Origin: JAAZIN01 sp033809435
Lineage (GTDB): Bacteria; Bacillota; Dethiobacteria; DTU022
Assembly (NCBI GenBank): GCA_033809435.1
Contig: JAPXLS010000088.1
Location: forward strand, 1-9,081
Direction of reading: 5' to 3'
Length of the DNA stretch: 9,081 nt
The translations under genes and the position numbers were made by a program. Shown piece by piece: positions 1 through 5,035 of the stretch (positions within the stretch are counted from its first letter, which is position 1; each line of letters starts with the position of its first letter). The notes beneath the pieces are model-generated. The model saw nothing but the letters and a program-made list of their open reading frames with translations, searched no databases and was not told the DNA's origin.

Positions 1-108
1 CCGTCCTTCTTCCACCAGGGCGGAAAGTCTCCGCTTCAGCCGGGCCGGCCTGCAGATCCAGTAAAGATAGCGCCGGTAAAGTCTCTCTTTCCATCCGTCA
101 AGCGCCAT
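1..108 (-). CDS. N-terminal fragment of an unidentified protein, cut by the window edge
   Basis: An open frame of 36 codons starts with ATG at 108 and runs off the left edge of the window without a stop. A very strong Shine-Dalgarno sequence (AAGGAGGAG) lies just upstream, so the start is well supported despite the short length. The visible peptide begins MALDGWKERLYRRYLYW and continues basic and aromatic, rich in Arg, Lys, Tyr and Trp, with no signal peptide and no clear membrane segment. I do not recognise the family from these residues. The gene begins 46 bp after the stop of the nitrilase-like gene and in the same direction, so the two are probably co-transcribed, and its identity would be the best clue to what the nitrilase-like protein does. 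Confidence 0.75.
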   Translation of the reverse strand, partial: MALDGWKERLYRRYLYWICRPARLKRRLSALVEEGR

Positions 109-154
109 ATTCTGATCTCCTCCTTGTCCGCTCCGCCAGGATCCTTCCGCGATT

Positions 155-1015
155 TCAGCGGTAAAGCTCGGGGAGCAGGCCCCGGTAGGCCCCGGGATTC
201 AAATAATCAAGCAGGGGATAGTCTTCTTTAACCCTCAGGCGATCCGCCTCCTGCAGCTCCGCCAGGGCGTAGGTTTTTTCGGCGCCGCTCCGGTCCAGAT
301 AACCGGAAAAGTCGGGAGTCGCCTCGCAGGGCCCCATCACCGCGCATGGCGCACCGAAAGAGCGGCCCCCTAGGCTTGCCTCGAGCTGCGCTTCAACAGC
401 CCAGAACTGGTTCTGCTGGACCTGGGCCCAGATCCCCGCCGCCTGCGCCGATCTTTCGGAAACAGCGGCCAGGGCCCCGCTGTGGAGAACGAGCCCGGCC
501 CCTTCAAGCGCCAGAATGCGACCGACCTCGGGATGGCGGGCATCGGTGCCCGCAATAAGCCCTGTTTTCATCCCTCCCAGGCTGAAGAGATGCAGCTCTT
601 CCCCCCGGCTCAGGCCCAGGGCACGCTCTTCGCGGCCGAGATGAGTCTGACGCTGGCGCCCGCAGATCTCGCCGCCGGGTCCGAAGCAATAGCAGGTTTG
701 ATAATATCGCCCGCCCTCCTCCTCAACCGTTGTCCCCGCCGCCAGGTAAAGCCCGTTTTCGCGGGCCAGGCGGCCGTGCATACCCAGGTACCTTTCATTC
801 CATTCCGCCGAGCCCTGCATGAATTGTTTGAAGGATGCGGCAAAATCATGACTCCCGCCGGCGGAGCCTCCCGCGTAAAGAAGAAAGGATATATGGGCGG
901 GCAAAACGGCCAGCTCTATCTTCAGCTCGTTGAAAAGCGCCGACAGGGCGGCAGTGTACTTTCCGGCATCATCCGTCGGTATCCCGGCAAGGGAAAATGC
1001 GGCAACTCTCATCAT
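155..1015 (-). CDS. Nitrilase-superfamily (carbon-nitrogen hydrolase fold) protein lacking the catalytic triad
   Basis: This 286-residue protein has the layout of a carbon-nitrogen hydrolase domain: an N-terminal strand, the AVLP block (36-39), the GRQRQTHL block (119-126), the GLIAGTDARHPE block (152-163), the EGAGLVLHSGAL block (171-182), and a C-terminal segment resembling the usual 'NQ..VVxAN' and 'GxSxIxxP' region (201-228). In active members these blocks carry Glu (VLPE), Lys (RKTHL) and the nucleophile Cys (ICYD). Here they are Ala40, Gln123 and Gly156, so the whole Glu-Lys-Cys triad is absent while the surrounding scaffold is kept. It is therefore unlikely to be an amidase; a binding or structural role is an inference. 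The start is ATG at 1015 (a second ATG follows at 1012), with AAGGAGG at 1023-1029. It lies downstream of two small membrane-protein genes and upstream of the partial gene at 108. The frame is intact, so this does not look like simple gene decay. Confidence 0.8.
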   Translation of the reverse strand: MMRVAAFSLAGIPTDDAGKYTAALSALFNELKIELAVLPAHISFLLYAGGSAGGSHDFAASFKQFMQGSAEWNERYLGMHGRLARENGLYLAAGTTVEEEGGRYYQTCYCFGPGGEICGRQRQTHLGREERALGLSRGEELHLFSLGGMKTGLIAGTDARHPEVGRILALEGAGLVLHSGALAAVSERSAQAAGIWAQVQQNQFWAVEAQLEASLGGRSFGAPCAVMGPCEATPDFSGYLDRSGAEKTYALAELQEADRLRVKEDYPLLDYLNPGAYRGLLPELYR

Positions 1016-1140
1016 GAACCAGCCTCCTTGGCGCTGCTGCGGCTCCCGGATGCCGTCCGATCCGGCTGCTTCTTATTTCTACATTCCTCCGGCAATTCCT
1101 TTCAGGCGGTATTTCCCGGGAAAAATTGAAGCAATAATGA

Positions 1141-1165
1141 GGGCCCCTGCATGCGGCAAAGGCCC
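1141..1165 (-). other. Possible RNA hairpin between the 59-residue gene and the nitrilase-like gene
   Basis: The sequence gggcccctgc followed by a 5-nt loop and gcaaaggccc can form a 10-bp stem (two G-U pairs on the minus-strand transcript). A scattered T-rich stretch, not a clean U tract, follows on the minus strand (about 1140-1121). It could be a weak terminator or attenuator, or an mRNA-stabilising hairpin, in front of the nitrilase-like gene. I see nothing else in the 184-bp gap at 1016-1199. Confidence 0.3.
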
Positions 1166-1199
1166 GGGTTCATTGATCCGTTTTTCGGCTAAGATACCT

Positions 1200-1379
1200 T
1201 TATGATTGAACATCCACATCTCTATGGGCAAGCAGATAATATACATTGTACCCGGCAACGATCAGCCCCAGGACAAGGTTGTTCCAGGCCAGGGTGGACG
1301 GCGTAAGGATGTTGGTTACATTTGCCAGAGCCAGCCAGAGGCCGACAACAATATGAATTATGTGAAAGGTGGTCATCAT
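1200..1379 (-). CDS. 59-residue membrane protein, SPW-repeat-like
   Basis: ATG at 1379 (or the adjacent ATG at 1376) opens a 59-codon frame ending in TAA at 1200. A purine-rich GGGGGGAGA sequence precedes it. The protein has two hydrophobic segments, about residues 6-22 and 33-50, separated by a short turn containing NVTN.LTPSTLAWNN, and ends in a short charged tail (AHRDVDVQS). The pattern 'VVGLWLALANV ... LAWNNLVLGLIVAGYNV' is reminiscent of the SPW-repeat membrane family (Trp-Asn, then a Gly-containing helix), although the Ser-Pro-Trp triplet itself is missing. Function is unknown. It sits 56 bp downstream of another tiny membrane-protein gene, with a perfect palindrome between them, and upstream of the nitrilase-like gene in the same direction. 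The family call is tentative; the coding call rests on the ribosome site, the two coherent hydrophobic segments and the neighbour. Confidence 0.65.
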   Translation of the reverse strand: MMTTFHIIHIVVGLWLALANVTNILTPSTLAWNNLVLGLIVAGYNVYYLLAHRDVDVQS

Positions 1380-1408
1380 CTCTATCTCCCCCCTTTCCGA
1401 TGCATGAT

Positions 1409-1426
1409 CCTGCCGGGCCCGGCAGG
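1409..1426. repeat. Perfect 18-bp GC palindrome between two small membrane-protein genes
   Basis: The sequence CCTGCCGGGCCCGGCAGG is its own reverse complement and lies between the stop of the 45-residue gene (1436) and the start of the 59-residue gene (1379). On the transcript it would fold into a hairpin only with a strained tight loop. No U tract follows, so it is not a canonical terminator. It could be an mRNA processing or stabilising element, or a protein-binding site. Confidence 0.5.
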
Positions 1427-1435
1427 TGCCTGACC

Positions 1436-1573
1436 CTAGAAAAGGGACTGGATAAAGGGAAAGAGGTAACGTGAAAGAAAGAAGAGCACCACAATGAGGC
1501 CGATGAGCCAGGCCCCGTACTTTATGGCCGCATACCCCAAGCCCACGATCCTGTTTTCATCAATATCGTTCAT
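1436..1573 (-). CDS. 45-residue single-span membrane protein, unrecognised
   Basis: ATG at 1573 opens a 45-codon frame ending in TAG at 1436. A GGCGGGGG stretch 4 nt upstream can serve as a ribosome site, though it is not a textbook one. The peptide has a polar N-terminus (MNDIDENRIVGLGYAAIKYG) and one strongly hydrophobic helix at about residues 22-35 (WLIGLIVVLFFL), followed by RYLFPFIQSLF, so it should be a single-pass membrane miniprotein with a short N-terminal polar segment. I do not recognise a family. It is the first gene of the leftward group that continues with the 59-residue membrane protein and the nitrilase-like gene, and it diverges from the SASP-like gene at 1699; the 125 bp between them must hold both promoters, but I could not identify convincing -10/-35 pairs there. 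Confidence 0.6.
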   Translation of the reverse strand: MNDIDENRIVGLGYAAIKYGAWLIGLIVVLFFLSRYLFPFIQSLF

Positions 1574-1698
1574 GTTTCCCCCGCCTTTTGTTGATTTATC
1601 CTTAGTTTGCAGAGCAGGAGTCCCATTTATACCACCCGGGGGATAAGAGAAGGGAGAGAAGCAAAAAATAGAGCAAGAAAGCGAAAGGGGGGAAAGAA

Positions 1699-1881
1699 GT
1701 GGCCAAAAAGTACAATCGGGGACGGCAGCAGAAAAGAAATATAGATCGCCGGAAGCTGGACAGGTACCGCGTGGAGGTGGCGCGGGAGCTGGGCGTGGAA
1801 CTGCCTGAAAAAAACAAGAAAGAGTCTTCCCGGGGGAATACCTCTTCCTATAGCTCTGACAGCAGCGAAAAATTGAATTGA
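1699..1881 (+). CDS. Small acid-soluble spore protein-like (alpha/beta-type, first half only)
   Basis: This 60-residue, highly charged protein starts at GTG 1699 behind a GGGGGGAAAG ribosome site. Residues 19-33 (KLDRYRVEVARELGV) match the first conserved block of alpha/beta-type SASPs, which coat and protect DNA in dormant spores; the Glu-Val-Ala at 26-28 corresponds to the E-(I/V)-A segment where the germination protease cuts family members. The N-terminus is basic (MAKKYNRGRQQKRN). The second conserved block of the family, near the C-terminus with GG and a DNA-contacting helix, is absent and replaced by a Ser-rich polar tail (SSRGNTSSYSSDSSEKLN). It is therefore either a shortened SASP or another small spore or nucleoid protein sharing the motif. 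It is the only plus-strand gene here and ends just before a strong terminator. Confidence 0.6.
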   Translation: MAKKYNRGRQQKRNIDRRKLDRYRVEVARELGVELPEKNKKESSRGNTSSYSSDSSEKLN

Positions 1882-1898
1882 TCCGGGCCCGGGGCAGG

Positions 1899-1940
1899 AA
1901 AGTCAGTCTCCTGCAAACCGCTCCGGAGACTGACTTTTTT
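1899..1940 (+). terminator. Rho-independent terminator of the SASP-like gene, possibly bidirectional
   Basis: A perfect 13-bp stem (1899-1911 pairs with 1925-1937; arm AAAGTCAGTCTCC) encloses a 13-nt loop and runs into six consecutive T on the plus strand (1935-1940), a classic intrinsic terminator 17 bp after the SASP-like stop codon. The isocitrate dehydrogenase gene arrives from the other side and stops at 1958. Read on the minus strand the hairpin is the same but is followed by only three T, so termination that way may be weaker. Confidence 0.9.
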
Positions 1941-1957
1941 CCCGGGTTTGCGTCAGC

Positions 1958-2953
1958 TCAAATCTTTTCGGCAATAGCCAGTCCCATGGCGGCGGTCCCG
2001 GCGCCGCCCTTCAGATCGGGGGTGACCGCCTTGCCCTCACGGAGCACCTCCTCCACCGCAGATTCGATCCGCTGCGCCGCCTCCTCTTCACCCAGATGAC
2101 GCAGCATGAGCGCTGCGGAAAGGATCGTCGCCGCCGGATTGGCCCGGTCCTGCCCGCTGTATTTGGGCGCGCTCCCGTGTACGGGTTCAAAAAGGGCCGC
2201 GTCATCACCGATATTGGCCGAAGGAGCCATCCCCAGCCCCCCCACCAGCCCGGCGCAGATATCGGAAAGAATATCGCCGTAGAGATTCGGCATAACCATA
2301 ACGTCATACATATGCGGCTTTTGAACAAGCTGCATGGCCATATTGTCCACGATCCGTTCTTCATACTCGATATCGCTGTACTGGGATGCAATCTCGCGGG
2401 CCGCTTCCAGAAACAGCCCGTCGCTCAGCTTCATGATGTTTGCCTTATGTACCGCCGTAACCTTGCTGCGGCTGTTTTGGCGTGCATACTTGAAAGCAAA
2501 TCTGACAATCCGCTCCGAGGCACGCCGGGTAATGATTTTGATACTCTCCGCAGCGTCGGGGCCGACCATATGCTCCACACCGCTGTAGAGATCCTCCGTG
2601 TTTTCCCGGACCACGACGAGATCAATATCCTTGAAAGGCGAGTTGACGCGCGGGAAACTCCTGGCCGGGCGCAGGTTTGCATAGAGGTCCAGCGCCCGGC
2701 GAAGGGCCACATTTAGACTGCGGAAGCCTGAACCTACCGGCGTGGTCAGGGGCCCTTTCAGGCCCACCCTGTTTTTTTTCAACAGGGCAATTGTCGCCTC
2801 GGGCAGGGGTGTGCCGTATTCTTTCAGGGCGGCCTCGCCCGCGGCGGCCTCCTGCCAGGCTATTTTTACCCTCGTTGCTTCTATTACCGTCAGCGCCGCA
2901 TCAATAATTTCCGGTCCGATGCCGTCGCCGCGGATCAAAGTCACTTCATGCAT
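1958..2953 (-). CDS. icd: Isocitrate dehydrogenase (isocitrate/isopropylmalate dehydrogenase family)
   Basis: This 331-residue enzyme should oxidatively decarboxylate isocitrate to 2-oxoglutarate in the cytoplasm. The N-terminal GDGIGPE (9-15) and the family signature NLYGDILSDICAGLVGGLGMAP (223-244) are intact. Isocitrate-binding positions expected for an IDH are visible: Ser79 and Asn81 in RSLNV, Arg85, Arg95 in NLRP, Arg117 in VRENTEDLY with Tyr123, Lys170 in the HKANIMK block, and the metal-binding Asp203, Asp227 and Asp231. The RSLNV-type segment favours isocitrate over isopropylmalate. In the cofactor loop HGSAPKYSGQDRANP, Lys264-Tyr265 matches the NADP-type pair of E. coli Icd and not the Asp-Ile of NAD-dependent relatives, although the short length is that of the NAD-IDH-like group. 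ATG at 2953 is preceded by GGGAGGT. It is the last gene of the run, 86 bp after the transglycosylase; homoisocitrate dehydrogenase is a less likely alternative. Confidence 0.88.
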   Translation of the reverse strand: MHEVTLIRGDGIGPEIIDAALTVIEATRVKIAWQEAAAGEAALKEYGTPLPEATIALLKKNRVGLKGPLTTPVGSGFRSLNVALRRALDLYANLRPARSFPRVNSPFKDIDLVVVRENTEDLYSGVEHMVGPDAAESIKIITRRASERIVRFAFKYARQNSRSKVTAVHKANIMKLSDGLFLEAAREIASQYSDIEYEERIVDNMAMQLVQKPHMYDVMVMPNLYGDILSDICAGLVGGLGMAPSANIGDDAALFEPVHGSAPKYSGQDRANPAATILSAALMLRHLGEEEAAQRIESAVEEVLREGKAVTPDLKGGAGTAAMGLAIAEKI

Positions 2954-2991
2954 TGTGATACCTCCCGGAGCACGCTGCCGGCACCATTACA

Positions 2992-3016
2992 CAGCTTCGC
3001 TTCAGAGAAGAAGCTG
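2992..3016 (-). other. Intergenic inverted repeat between the transglycosylase gene and icd
   Basis: A perfect 7-bp inverted repeat (cagcttc / gaagctg) with an 11-nt spacer lies in the 86-bp gap. No T tract follows on the minus strand, so it does not look like a terminator; icd expression could still be adjusted here by mRNA processing. It is short enough to be chance. Confidence 0.3.
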
Positions 3017-3039
3017 CCGCACCGGCCCGGCTGCCATTT

Positions 3040-3630
3040 TTATTTTTCACTTCCATACAGCTCCCGGTAGCTGCGATAATGATCCAGTGTGCGCCGCACA
3101 AAATCACGGGTTTCCCCAAAGGGAATCTGTTTCAGGTTGGCCTCGCTGCCGTCCCAGATCTCGCTCTCGAGCCAGCGCTGCACATGTCCCCGCCCCCCGT
3201 TGTAAGCCGCCAGGGCGATTGTCTCGCTGCCGCCAAACTGCCGCAGCAGATCGGCAAGGTACCAGGCGCCCGCGGAGATGTTGTAGCCGGGTTCGAAAAG
3301 CTTGTCTGGATGATAGCCGCTTTCATTGTTTCTCTCGGCGATCCAGCGGGCTGTTGAAGGCATGAGCTGCATGAGGCCCCTGGCCCCCTCCGGGGAGACG
3401 GCATTTTCCTGGAAGCCGCTTTCTGCACGGATCACCGCAGCAACGAGCAGGGGATCAATCTGCTGCGCCGCCGCCGCGGCCATGATCTCTTCCCGGTAGC
3501 GAAAGGGGTAGAAGAGCCGGCCCAGGCGGGGGCTGCCCAGCAGAGTGCAGGTCAGGCCGAAGATGACCATAAAGGCAATCAGATTAATCAGCCGGCGCAG
3601 GATTCCTGTCACCACCGTTGGTTTGCTCAT
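3040..3630 (-). CDS. Membrane-anchored lytic transglycosylase (SLT domain)
   Basis: This 196-residue protein should cleave the MurNAc-GlcNAc bond of peptidoglycan with formation of 1,6-anhydro-MurNAc. The N-terminus is basic and is followed by a single hydrophobic segment (about 14-32) that anchors it, leaving the domain outside. The lysozyme-like SLT domain spans about 45-190: catalytic Glu70 in IRAESGF, the block SPEGARGLMQLMPSTA (79-94), and LAAYNGG (140-146). This matches the short, domain-only group found in Firmicutes. The ATG at 3630 lies inside the end of coaE, giving a 47-bp overlap and no strong Shine-Dalgarno, which points to translational coupling. Close relatives are often seen next to coaE in clostridia; a role in growth or in spore cortex remodelling cannot be told apart from sequence alone. 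Confidence 0.9.
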   Translation of the reverse strand: MSKPTVVTGILRRLINLIAFMVIFGLTCTLLGSPRLGRLFYPFRYREEIMAAAAAQQIDPLLVAAVIRAESGFQENAVSPEGARGLMQLMPSTARWIAERNNESGYHPDKLFEPGYNISAGAWYLADLLRQFGGSETIALAAYNGGRGHVQRWLESEIWDGSEANLKQIPFGETRDFVRRTLDHYRSYRELYGSEK

Positions 3631-4246
3631 TCTTTGGATGCCCGCCCCGGCGGCTCAGAAGATCTTCCCAGAAGCGGTCTACCTGCCGTCGCGTTTCTGT
3701 GCGGCTGCCGCTGTTGTCGATGATCTCGTGAGCGCGCGCCTTTTTTTCCGCCAGGGGCATCTGCGCCCGCACTCTGGAAAGAGCCTCGGCGGCGGAAAGG
3801 TTGTCCCTTGCCTGCAGGCGCGACAGCTGGATCCCTTCGGGAACATGGACCAGCAGCACAAGATCCACCAGCCGTTCCATCCCCGCCTCGATCAGAAGGG
3901 GCACGTCATAGACGACCACGGCGCCCGGATGCCGCCGCCTGATCTCCTCCATGCGGGCGGCAAATGACTCCATGACCCGCGGATGGATGATGCCCTCAAG
4001 TCTTTGCCGGGCGGCGGGATCGCCAAATATGATCGCTGCCAGGCGAGCCCTGTCAATGGCTCCCCCCGCCCCGGTAATGGAGGGGCCGAGCCATTCCCTG
4101 ATCTCATGCCAGGCCGGCTGCCCCGGAAGCACGACTTCGCGGGCTGCGGCATCGGCATCAAGAAGAAGGGCGCCTTTTTCGACCAGCATGCGCGCCACCG
4201 TGCTCTTTCCGGAGGCGATACCCCCGGTCAAACCGACAATGATCAT
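3584..4246 (-). CDS. coaE: Dephospho-CoA kinase
   Basis: This 220-residue cytoplasmic enzyme catalyses the last step of coenzyme A synthesis, the ATP-dependent phosphorylation of the 3'-hydroxyl of dephospho-CoA. The P-loop GLTGGIASGKST is at 5-16, followed by LDADAAARE (29-37), which carries the catalytic Asp region, HPRV (88-91), YDVPLLIEAG (113-122) and the C-terminal RVRAQMPLAEKKARAHEIIDNSGS block (158-181) with the lid arginines. All are in the expected order. The last 20 residues or so (from about 201) form a polar tail beyond the usual end, encoded in the stretch that overlaps the transglycosylase start. The ATG at 4246 follows a purine-rich GGAAGAGAAG sequence, 24 bp after the ytaF stop. 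The position after polA, mutM and ytaF matches the Bacillus order, making the assignment very safe. Confidence 0.96.
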   Translation of the reverse strand: MIIVGLTGGIASGKSTVARMLVEKGALLLDADAAAREVVLPGQPAWHEIREWLGPSITGAGGAIDRARLAAIIFGDPAARQRLEGIIHPRVMESFAARMEEIRRRHPGAVVVYDVPLLIEAGMERLVDLVLLVHVPEGIQLSRLQARDNLSAAEALSRVRAQMPLAEKKARAHEIIDNSGSRTETRRQVDRFWEDLLSRRGGHPKNEQTNGGDRNPAPAD

Positions 4247-4270
4247 GATCCGCTTCTCTTCCGTTCCGGG

Positions 4271-4912
4271 CTAGAATAGATTCATTATACCAAGAAAAAT
4301 AAGAATTGCACCCCCCAGCAGCGGAATATATGCCGGGGCCACCTTTCCGGCGGCGGCCCGGCCGAAGGCAACCCCCAGGGGTACGAGAACGAATTTGGTC
4401 AATCCCACGGCGAGAACGGTGGACCAGAGGGGCGCGCCGATGAGCGCGGCGCCAAAACCTGCGGCAAAGGCATCGGCAGCCAGGGCCAAACCCAGCAGCA
4501 GCGCCTCACCTGCGCTCAAAATGCCGGAGCGGTCCAGATCCGCCGCCTCGGGCCGCCGCAGCAAATAGGTGAACCTTTCCGGGCGGCGGGGCTGCTTCGC
4601 CCCGGCCTCCCCTCCCGCTCCGGGGGCGGGATCATCCTTTGCTCCCTTATCAATGTAATGCTGTGCAATCGCAACTATACCAAAAAGGATCAAAACGGTT
4701 CCACCGACGGCGGTGATGGAGCGCAGTGAAGCCAGGTACATGAAAGCGCTTCCGGTGAACATGGAGAGAGCAATGGCGCCGGCCGAAAGCAGGGAGATCA
4801 CCATAAGAGATGTGAGTGGAATTATCAGCCGCCGAAGGCCGCAGGAAAAACCCACACTGAAACCGTCAATACTTACCGCCAGAGCCAGCAAAAGAGGTAT
4901 GCCCCATCCCAC
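4271..4912 (-). CDS. ytaF: Sporulation-associated membrane protein YtaF (MntP-like fold)
   Basis: This 213-residue multi-span membrane protein belongs to the MntP/YtaF group. It has two homologous halves of about three helices: the first carries SIDGFSVGFSCGLR (14-27) and the second AADAFAAGFGAALIG (145-159), each with the Asp-x-Phe-x2-Gly pattern that in MntP lines the manganese path. A charged cytoplasmic linker at about 85-135 joins them and contains ADLDRSG (124-130), a DxDxSG run like an EF-hand calcium loop. B. subtilis YtaF is of similar length and is named for sporulation; the transport substrate, if any, is not established. The start is GTG at 4912 with GAGG six bases upstream; in-frame extension hits a stop after about ten codons and offers no better start. 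A 123-bp gap with a 10-bp inverted repeat separates it from mutM. Confidence 0.92.
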   Translation of the reverse strand: MGWGIPLLLALAVSIDGFSVGFSCGLRRLIIPLTSLMVISLLSAGAIALSMFTGSAFMYLASLRSITAVGGTVLILFGIVAIAQHYIDKGAKDDPAPGAGGEAGAKQPRRPERFTYLLRRPEAADLDRSGILSAGEALLLGLALAADAFAAGFGAALIGAPLWSTVLAVGLTKFVLVPLGVAFGRAAAGKVAPAYIPLLGGAILIFLGIMNLF

Positions 4913-4935
4913 TTTCAGCCTCAGCCTCCCCCGTT

Positions 4936-4982
4936 TTCTTCACCCTCCCATCATATGAGCAGACTGCCGAAGGGGTGAAGAA
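4936..4982 (-). promoter_or_regulatory. 10-bp perfect inverted repeat upstream of ytaF
   Basis: TTCTTCACCC at 4936-4945 and its reverse complement at 4973-4982 flank a 27-bp spacer in the mutM-ytaF gap, ending 24 bp before the ytaF start. No T tract follows on either strand, so a terminator is unlikely. The spacer holds CATATGAT (4950-4957 on the minus strand), which resembles a sporulation sigma-E or sigma-K type -10, but I see no matching -35. A separate promoter or an operator for ytaF would make sense for a sporulation gene inside a housekeeping operon, though this is inference. Confidence 0.35.
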
Positions 4983-5035
4983 CCCGGTGACTTCCGCTGC
5001 GGGGCGCTGAATTTCAGCCGGCTGGAGATATGCTT

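Noticed and set aside
482..1129. A 215-codon plus-strand frame opposite the nitrilase-like gene
   Set aside because: It is antisense to a gene with clear family motifs and a strong ribosome site, and its product shows no recognisable motif. High-GC genes commonly leave such open antisense frames.
1222..1494. A 90-codon minus-strand frame across the two miniprotein genes
   Set aside because: It has a mixed Cys/Ser/Pro composition with no coherent segments and overlaps both short genes in another frame; those have better starts and hydrophobic helices.
2096..2716. A 206-codon plus-strand frame opposite icd
   Set aside because: It is a shadow of a well-conserved dehydrogenase; no ribosome site and no motif.
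4950..4957. CATATGAT as a sigma-E or sigma-K -10 for ytaF
   Set aside because: No fitting -35 is visible at the right distance, so I mention it only within the inverted-repeat entry.
5006..5024. Short palindromes (GCTGAA-N-TTCAGC and CAGCCGGCTG) just after mutM
   Set aside because: They are short, lack a T tract and overlap one another; not enough to call a terminator.
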